A stretch of DNA of 10,442 bases from assembly GCA_017445115.1 (NCBI GenBank), contig JAFSUU010000027.1:1-10442 (forward strand). The letters are read 5' to 3'. The first letter of the stretch is position 1. The number at the start of each line of letters is the position of its first letter. Position numbers and translations under genes: made by a program. Source of the DNA: Clostridia bacterium (lineage in GTDB: Bacteria; Bacillota_A; Clostridia; Oscillospirales; CAG-272). The notes beneath the pieces are model-generated. The model searched no databases. It was not told the DNA's origin and worked only from the letters and a program-made list of their open reading frames with translations. Positions 6,318 to 10,442 of this stretch are shown here, piece after piece.

Positions 6318-7598
6318 TTAACGGCTTTTCAGTTTATATGTTTCAAAATCCCATTTGACCTTTGCGGCGATTTTCCTTCCGAGCTCTCCTTCGGGGAGTT
6401 GTATAGAATCTTCATATATATTTGCTTGATCTTCCGGAATGACGGCTAAAAAATCATTGCCTTCCAAACGGTCAAAGATCTCTTCTTTTCTAATCACCTC
6501 AACGGGATAACCCGCGTCGACCAAAGCGTTTGCCGCGATGATTGTTTCCGGCGCTCTCAAAGTGCTCTCGCCGGACAAGCTGAAGTAATAGCCGCCGGAC
6601 TCCGATTCCCAAGGAGAGAGGTGCATACTAAAGCTTGTGCTGAACGAAGGTATAATCTCCCACGGATGCGTTCCGTTTGATTTGTAATACGGTCCTCCAC
6701 CGCGATCCCATTCTTCAAACGCTTCGGGATTGTCAAGCGGTACGTTCTTCAATCCGTCATCTCTGCCGTCGGCGTTTGCGTAATACAGTTCTTTCGGCGT
6801 CAGCGGAGCGTCGCCGTATCGCTTCCGTTCGTTCTCACTTTCCTTAAAGCGAAACGGCTCGGCATTTTTATCTCTGTCCAAAGCCTTGTATACAACGGCG
6901 CAGGCTTCATAGAAGATTCTCGTTGTCATTTCGGGCAGGAGCGGAACGTCGGGATCGCCGGATTTGAAGTTCTTATAAAACTTCTTTATCTCCGCCTTTC
7001 TATATTCTGAGAAGAAGTCTTTTTTCGATTTGGGATCAACCTCCCATAAATCTCGCCGCTTGATGCTGCCCGTGCGGTATCGGTACGGGATCTTTTTGAG
7101 ACTAAGCTCGTATGTTCCGTTCTTAACGGCGGCAACTACCTTCTCGGATTCGTCTATAGCCCATTCGATCAGATCAGCCGCGTCTTCCTCAAAGCCGCCG
7201 TTCAGATCGTTGACGGCAAGAATGTAATTGTTATCTATGAATACGCCGTAAAACTCCTCACCCGGATCTCTGGTAAAATGCTTTACCGACAACTCAAACC
7301 ATACCGCGGGATCAGGATATGATTCCTTATATTCCTCCGTTGCACGGGCGAGAGTCTTTTGATCCGCCTCACCGTACGGAGTATCGTATTCGTAATTGTA
7401 TTTGTAAAATTGCCTGAAAGTAGGGCGGCGCACTTTGATCCAAATGGAATGGAGATTGTCGTCCCCCTGCGGCTCAAGCGCGTCAAGAACCGCGGCGAGC
7501 TTTTGTATCAACACCGCCGTCTTTTCATCAGCTTCAGACGCCTTCCACGACCCACAGCTGTCTTTGTAATTCGATACTATAAGTGCGTTTGTTTTCAT
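6318..7598 (-). CDS. Hypothetical protein, 426 residues, unrecognised
   Basis: I do not recognise a named family. The protein is soluble, rich in charged and aromatic residues, with no signal peptide or membrane helix. Three conserved-looking blocks stand out: an N-terminal part with IWIKVRRPTFRQFYKYNYEYD (52-72, split here only for description); IPYRYRTGSIKRRDLWEVDP (170-189); and a C-terminal block starting SNGTHPWEII (308-317), then GGYYFSLSGES (335-345) and RAPETIIAANALVDAGYPVEV (349-369), which suggests an alpha/beta domain. No nuclease, kinase or hydrolase motif is visible. The start ATG at 7598 overlaps the stop of the DUF4298 protein as ATGA with no strong ribosome binding site, so the two are probably translationally coupled and made in similar amounts. 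Its own stop overlaps the ribosome binding site of UPF0158. A partnership with the DUF4298 protein is inferred from this coupling. Confidence 0.85.
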   Translation of the reverse strand: MKTNALIVSNYKDSCGSWKASEADEKTAVLIQKLAAVLDALEPQGDDNLHSIWIKVRRPTFRQFYKYNYEYDTPYGEADQKTLARATEEYKESYPDPAVWFELSVKHFTRDPGEEFYGVFIDNNYILAVNDLNGGFEEDAADLIEWAIDESEKVVAAVKNGTYELSLKKIPYRYRTGSIKRRDLWEVDPKSKKDFFSEYRKAEIKKFYKNFKSGDPDVPLLPEMTTRIFYEACAVVYKALDRDKNAEPFRFKESENERKRYGDAPLTPKELYYANADGRDDGLKNVPLDNPEAFEEWDRGGGPYYKSNGTHPWEIIPSFSTSFSMHLSPWESESGGYYFSLSGESTLRAPETIIAANALVDAGYPVEVIRKEEIFDRLEGNDFLAVIPEDQANIYEDSIQLPEGELGRKIAAKVKWDFETYKLKSR

Positions 7599-9007
7599 GT
7601 GTTCAACTTTTCTTTTAGTTCATTAATTTCATTTATCAAATTATAAAGTCCATCTTCGGACAACACACCTCGTTTAAGTGTTGAGGGGAACTTGCCGGTT
7701 TCGTCGTCTGCGAAATCCTTTTTCCATTCTTTGCTTCCATAATACGAAGAAAGCTCATCGATTTCTTTTTGGACGGATTCAAAACCTACAATAGCGCTTT
7801 TCAGGATACTGACTTTCGCTGATACGGCATTGAGGAGCGATTCATAATGCATAATACGCTGTATTTGTTCCTGCCTTCTTTTTTCTTCCGGTGAAAGTGC
7901 ATCGTATAAACACATTAAGTCCGCCTTGATCCGACTTGCCTCGATAATAAACATATCAATGCCGTATATTTCACTAAAACTGCGCGACATTACATCGTTG
8001 ATTATTTCTGCGATTTCATCAACTGTCATTGTATGTTTGACGAGGGATGCTATCTTTTGCGATTCACCGTCGTATTCGTCGTCAGGGCAATCCATATCAA
8101 GAAGCCCTTCGACATCAAGCAGATCAATATAATGCTTGATAATATCGAAAACCGACGTTGACGCCGTGATCTTTAGCGGACCATTTGCTCGGGCGAAGAC
8201 CTGCTTGATTTTATCTTCAGGAAGCGGCAATTCATCTGCGCTGTCAACGTATTCGATGGACAGAACACGAGCCGTGGCGGTGCCGTTCTCTTTTCCGACA
8301 GGAACAAATACAGTATCACCAATCCGAATATTATCATCATCCGAAAAATAGCAGTATGATTTCCCGCCGAAGTCAAAAGAGCAGTGGCATACCCGATATG
8401 TCTCCGTGTGATACCCGCCGTCAAATACAAAAAGATTGTCCCTTTTCAGAACGTTCCGTATAATACAAGACAAATCTATTAACGTAGGATCAGTATCAGA
8501 GAATAAGGATCCTGAAAACTTATAATTGATTCCTTCGCTGTTTTGAATAGTGAGATCCCAGGAGCCAACATCTGTTACTTTAACAGCAGGGTCGGAAACG
8601 GCAAACAGGCGGTTTGTTTTCTGAATGATCTCGACCGCATCGTCAAAAGGGATGATAAATCTTTCTCTGCGTAGAGGTTTACTCTGCCAATTGTAATATG
8701 TAATATAAACTTCGCCGCGATCATTTATGGTAAGGCGCTGTTGAAGCTCGTCCGAATCCTCGGGCGCTGGCCCGTAGCACAACGCATCTGAAAAAATCGT
8801 GATTTTTCTCGGTTTGCCTTTTGTGAACGGGAGTGCATTATTTTTCACCAAGTCAAAAAAGTTGTTAATACAAGCATCTTTGTCTGCACTGATTTCGATG
8901 ATATGCGAAATCTGCTTCCGTATTGAGGTAGGAATTCCTTTATCTTCGCATAGGCGGTGCAGTTCGGTTATACGATCAGATTGTTTTTCGTTTATAAAAG
9001 AATTCAT
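7595..9007 (-). CDS. Multidomain protein with C-terminal DUF4298
   Basis: A 470-residue soluble protein that looks like several small domains strung together. Residues about 64-190 form an unrecognised beta-rich part (KITIFSDALCYGPAPE, then LTINDRGEVYITYYNW). Residues about 203-272 contain YCYFSDDDNIRIGDTVFVPVG (218-238), a GD-x-V-x-VPVG barrel-like motif followed by LPLPEDKIKQV. Residues about 288-346 (DCPDDEYDGESQKIA, then VDEIAEIINDVMSRSF) resemble DUF1871-like helical proteins; this is a weaker call. Residues about 378-467 match DUF4298: coiled helices, SSYYGSKEWKKDFADDETGK (420-439) and LKRGVLSEDGLYNLINE (444-460). None of these has a known activity. AGAGGAG lies ten bases before the ATG at 9007, and the gene starts 44 bases after DUF2442. 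It overlaps the next gene by ATGA. Base composition looks more AT-rich than the genes to the left. Confidence 0.87.
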   Translation of the reverse strand: MNSFINEKQSDRITELHRLCEDKGIPTSIRKQISHIIEISADKDACINNFFDLVKNNALPFTKGKPRKITIFSDALCYGPAPEDSDELQQRLTINDRGEVYITYYNWQSKPLRRERFIIPFDDAVEIIQKTNRLFAVSDPAVKVTDVGSWDLTIQNSEGINYKFSGSLFSDTDPTLIDLSCIIRNVLKRDNLFVFDGGYHTETYRVCHCSFDFGGKSYCYFSDDDNIRIGDTVFVPVGKENGTATARVLSIEYVDSADELPLPEDKIKQVFARANGPLKITASTSVFDIIKHYIDLLDVEGLLDMDCPDDEYDGESQKIASLVKHTMTVDEIAEIINDVMSRSFSEIYGIDMFIIEASRIKADLMCLYDALSPEEKRRQEQIQRIMHYESLLNAVSAKVSILKSAIVGFESVQKEIDELSSYYGSKEWKKDFADDETGKFPSTLKRGVLSEDGLYNLINEINELKEKLNT

Positions 9008-9051
9008 TACGCTATTACTCCTCTAAAGAACTGAAAGAATACTATACGCCT

Positions 9052-9303
9052 TTACGGTAATGATGCCGCAGTTCCTTCCTCGTATACAGTTTCTACTTCT
9101 AAATCAAGTTCGTCATTCCAAACGATTCCAAAGCTTCCCATCAGTTTGCCCGAAACAAATAAATCACGTTCTTCAAGAGCTTTCATCTGTGGATACTTTT
9201 CAAACAAAACAGAGATATCGTATGATTTGACTTCTCCGGTATCAAAGGTCACTTCAATCCTAGTACCTTCCTTGAACTTCAATTCTACAGCTTTATGAAA
9301 CAT
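9052..9303 (-). CDS. DUF2442 family small protein
   Basis: An 83-residue protein. VELKFKEGTRIEVTFDTGEVKSYD in two strands (6-29), LFEKYP (33-38) and the closing GIVWNDELDLEVETVYEEG (59-77) match DUF2442, a small, widely spread domain of unknown function often found in accessory regions, frequently paired with DUF4160; no such partner is present here. It has no nuclease or kinase motif. GAAGGAT (9312-9318) lies eight bases before the ATG at 9303. It is the first gene after the promoter candidate at 9340-9371 and probably heads the run leading to the DUF4298 protein. Whether it belongs with the McrC system to its right or with the genes to its left cannot be decided from the window. Confidence 0.85.
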   Translation of the reverse strand: MFHKAVELKFKEGTRIEVTFDTGEVKSYDISVLFEKYPQMKALEERDLFVSGKLMGSFGIVWNDELDLEVETVYEEGTAASLP

Positions 9304-9339
9304 AAAAATCTATCCTTCTCGTCGGCGGTTTAAGAGCGA

Positions 9340-9371
9340 ACAACCCTTATTCTCGGCTGAATTATAGTTGT
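9340..9371 (-). promoter_or_regulatory. Promoter candidate with overlapping inverted repeat
   Basis: In the 97-base gap between mcrC and DUF2442 the minus strand carries a perfect TATAAT (9366-9361), about 58 bases before the DUF2442 start. The -35 candidate at 17-base spacing (GATTAT) is poor. The box sits inside an imperfect inverted repeat: two 13-base arms, 9340-9352 and 9359-9371, matching at 10 of 13 positions around a 6-base centre. This could be an operator for a repressor, in which case the weak -35 might imply an activator or simply a weak promoter. A transcription start near 9354 would give an approximately 50-base leader. The rest of the gap holds nothing else I can identify. Confidence 0.35.
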
Positions 9372-9400
9372 AAAACAGATGAGATAATCGGTTTTTTTGT

Positions 9401-10442
9401 TTATATTCCGAAATGGTCTTTTACAATGGAATTTAATTGTGCTGCAATTACAGAAAAATCTTGATTAAGATCAAGCGTCTTCACGCTGATTTTGTTGCCG
9501 CTCATAAGGTAACTGTTATCTGGCTGTATGGCTTCATCCGTTGCAGCATAAAGCAACATACCGGAAACGGTATGAGGTTTTTCACCAAACTCTGTGTCTT
9601 TATTCTTAACGTAGGTGAAGATCTGATACAGATTGCTGGAGTGTACCGTATGAACATCATACTGTGTCTGCGTTGTGTGAGTATAGTATTTCGCATCAAT
9701 GATAAGGACAGTATCGCCTTTTGTCAGCATAATGTCGCTCTGCATTACCGGCAGCATCGTCCCGATACCATCATCCAAAGCCCACTGGATCTGCGAGGCC
9801 GTTGCCGTTACCTGCGGGCACTCCTTGGCGTAGTATTCGAGTATGAATTTCTCGTACAGACGATTCATGCGCTGTTCATCAACGAAGGAAGCCAGCTTAT
9901 ATTCTCCAGAGTCTGTCGTTAGAAGCATTCCTTCCAGAATGAGTTGGCATAAACTTATGAGCATACGGTAGGTATTGTTGTTCCTTTGAAACCGAATGGC
10001 CGACCACCGAATTGTGGTGGGGTCGATTGTGTCAACATTCGAGAAGAACAGCATTTCCTTTTTCAGATCGCTTTTGTACTCCTGATTCACCCTTGTATGC
10101 CGAAGCAGAAGCATGACAGTCGTTTTCAGTATCTGGTTCAGGAGATTGTTTTCGGAAAGCTCGTCATACTCACAAGTCAGTACCCGCTTTCTGGCAAGGC
10201 GGTTCTGAATGGTCCCCGGCATGTCAATCTTGCCTCGGACAACAGCAACGTCCTCTTTCCGGTTCAAATACTCCCGGTACATGCCCTGCTTCAACTGCCT
10301 ACTGATGCCCTTCGCCAGAATCGCAGCGAAGAGGTTATGCATGTTCTCGAACTCTTCGGTAGCAACATCCTCATAACCGCCTTGATTCAGCGTCGTGAAG
10401 GCATACGAAAGCATATAGTATATGTTTTTTATGAAGATGCTC
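9401..10442 (-). CDS. mcrC: McrC family nuclease subunit of McrBC-type restriction system (N-terminus cut by window edge)
   Basis: McrC is the endonuclease partner of the McrB AAA+ GTPase; together they cut DNA carrying modified cytosine, acting on foreign DNA in the cytoplasm. 346 codons are visible. The frame stays open from the ATG at 10414 to the window edge, and those extra codons read SIFIKNIYY, continuing into MLSYAF: this is the conserved NIYYML-YA opening of the family, so 10414 is not the true start and only a few residues are missing. The length is then close to that of E. coli McrC (348). Counting from Met at 10414, YDELSENNLLN (83-93) and FVDEQRMNRLYEKFILEYY (177-195) are typical, and the PD-(D/E)xK nuclease core shows as MQSDIML (Asp227) and IIDAKYY (Asp240, Lys242). 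All are intact. McrB is expected just beyond the right edge. Confidence 0.93.
   Translation of the reverse strand, partial: SIFIKNIYYMLSYAFTTLNQGGYEDVATEEFENMHNLFAAILAKGISRQLKQGMYREYLNRKEDVAVVRGKIDMPGTIQNRLARKRVLTCEYDELSENNLLNQILKTTVMLLLRHTRVNQEYKSDLKKEMLFFSNVDTIDPTTIRWSAIRFQRNNNTYRMLISLCQLILEGMLLTTDSGEYKLASFVDEQRMNRLYEKFILEYYAKECPQVTATASQIQWALDDGIGTMLPVMQSDIMLTKGDTVLIIDAKYYTHTTQTQYDVHTVHSSNLYQIFTYVKNKDTEFGEKPHTVSGMLLYAATDEAIQPDNSYLMSGNKISVKTLDLNQDFSVIAAQLNSIVKDHFGI

Noticed and set aside
9052..9303. DUF2442 as part of a toxin-antitoxin-like pair with DUF4160
   Set aside because: No DUF4160 or other small partner gene lies next to it; the neighbours are mcrC and a 470-residue protein.
9391..9400. 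Run of Ts on the plus strand as an intrinsic terminator
   Set aside because: No GC-rich hairpin precedes it and there is no plus-strand gene for it to end; on the minus strand it is a run of As just after the mcrC stop.
10412..10414. ATG at 10414 as the mcrC start
   Set aside because: The frame is open to the window edge and the upstream codons encode the conserved NIYY opening of McrC, so the gene is 5'-partial.

Overview
The window reads as a piece of a Bacillota chromosome, most likely a gut-type Clostridia (Oscillospiraceae-like). The basis is strong AGGAGG-type ribosome binding sites, tight co-directional packing, moderate GC by eye, and families common in that group: DUF5131, LtrA, Flavodoxin_4, UPF0158, DUF4298 and DUF2442. 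This placement is inference; there is no rRNA or other marker gene in view. All thirteen genes I can support lie on the minus strand, so transcription runs from the right edge to the left edge. The long plus-strand open frames are antisense shadows.

Right end, first in transcription order (10442 to about 9300): the nearly complete McrC nuclease subunit of a McrBC-type restriction system. Its N-terminus runs off the right edge, where a McrB GTPase would be expected. A 97-base gap follows. It holds a perfect TATAAT box overlapped by an imperfect inverted repeat, the best promoter/operator candidate in the window.

Middle (9303 to 5702), a run of poorly known proteins: a small DUF2442 protein; a 470-residue multidomain protein ending in DUF4298; an unrecognised 426-residue protein coupled to it by an ATGA stop/start overlap; and a UPF0158 protein with an extra C-terminal segment. 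Immediately after comes a membrane-anchored rhodanese fused to a cyclophilin-like domain (5697 to 4876).

Left half (4871 to 1), a redox and repair set: an iron-sulfur-type FMN reductase, a Flavodoxin_4 protein, an LtrA-family membrane protein, 3-methyladenine DNA glycosylase I (Tag), a DUF5131 radical-SAM-like protein starting at TTG with a cysteine-rich tail, an alpha/beta esterase, and a pyridoxamine-phosphate-oxidase-like flavoprotein cut by the left edge.

Spacings from DUF2442 leftward are mostly -4 to +44 bases, with 73 bases between LtrA and Tag, so one or two long operons are plausible. The most interesting parts are the DUF4298 fusion with its coupled unknown partner lying beside mcrC, and the rhodanese-cyclophilin fusion. 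I see no tRNA, rRNA, CRISPR array, insertion sequence or convincing intrinsic terminator.
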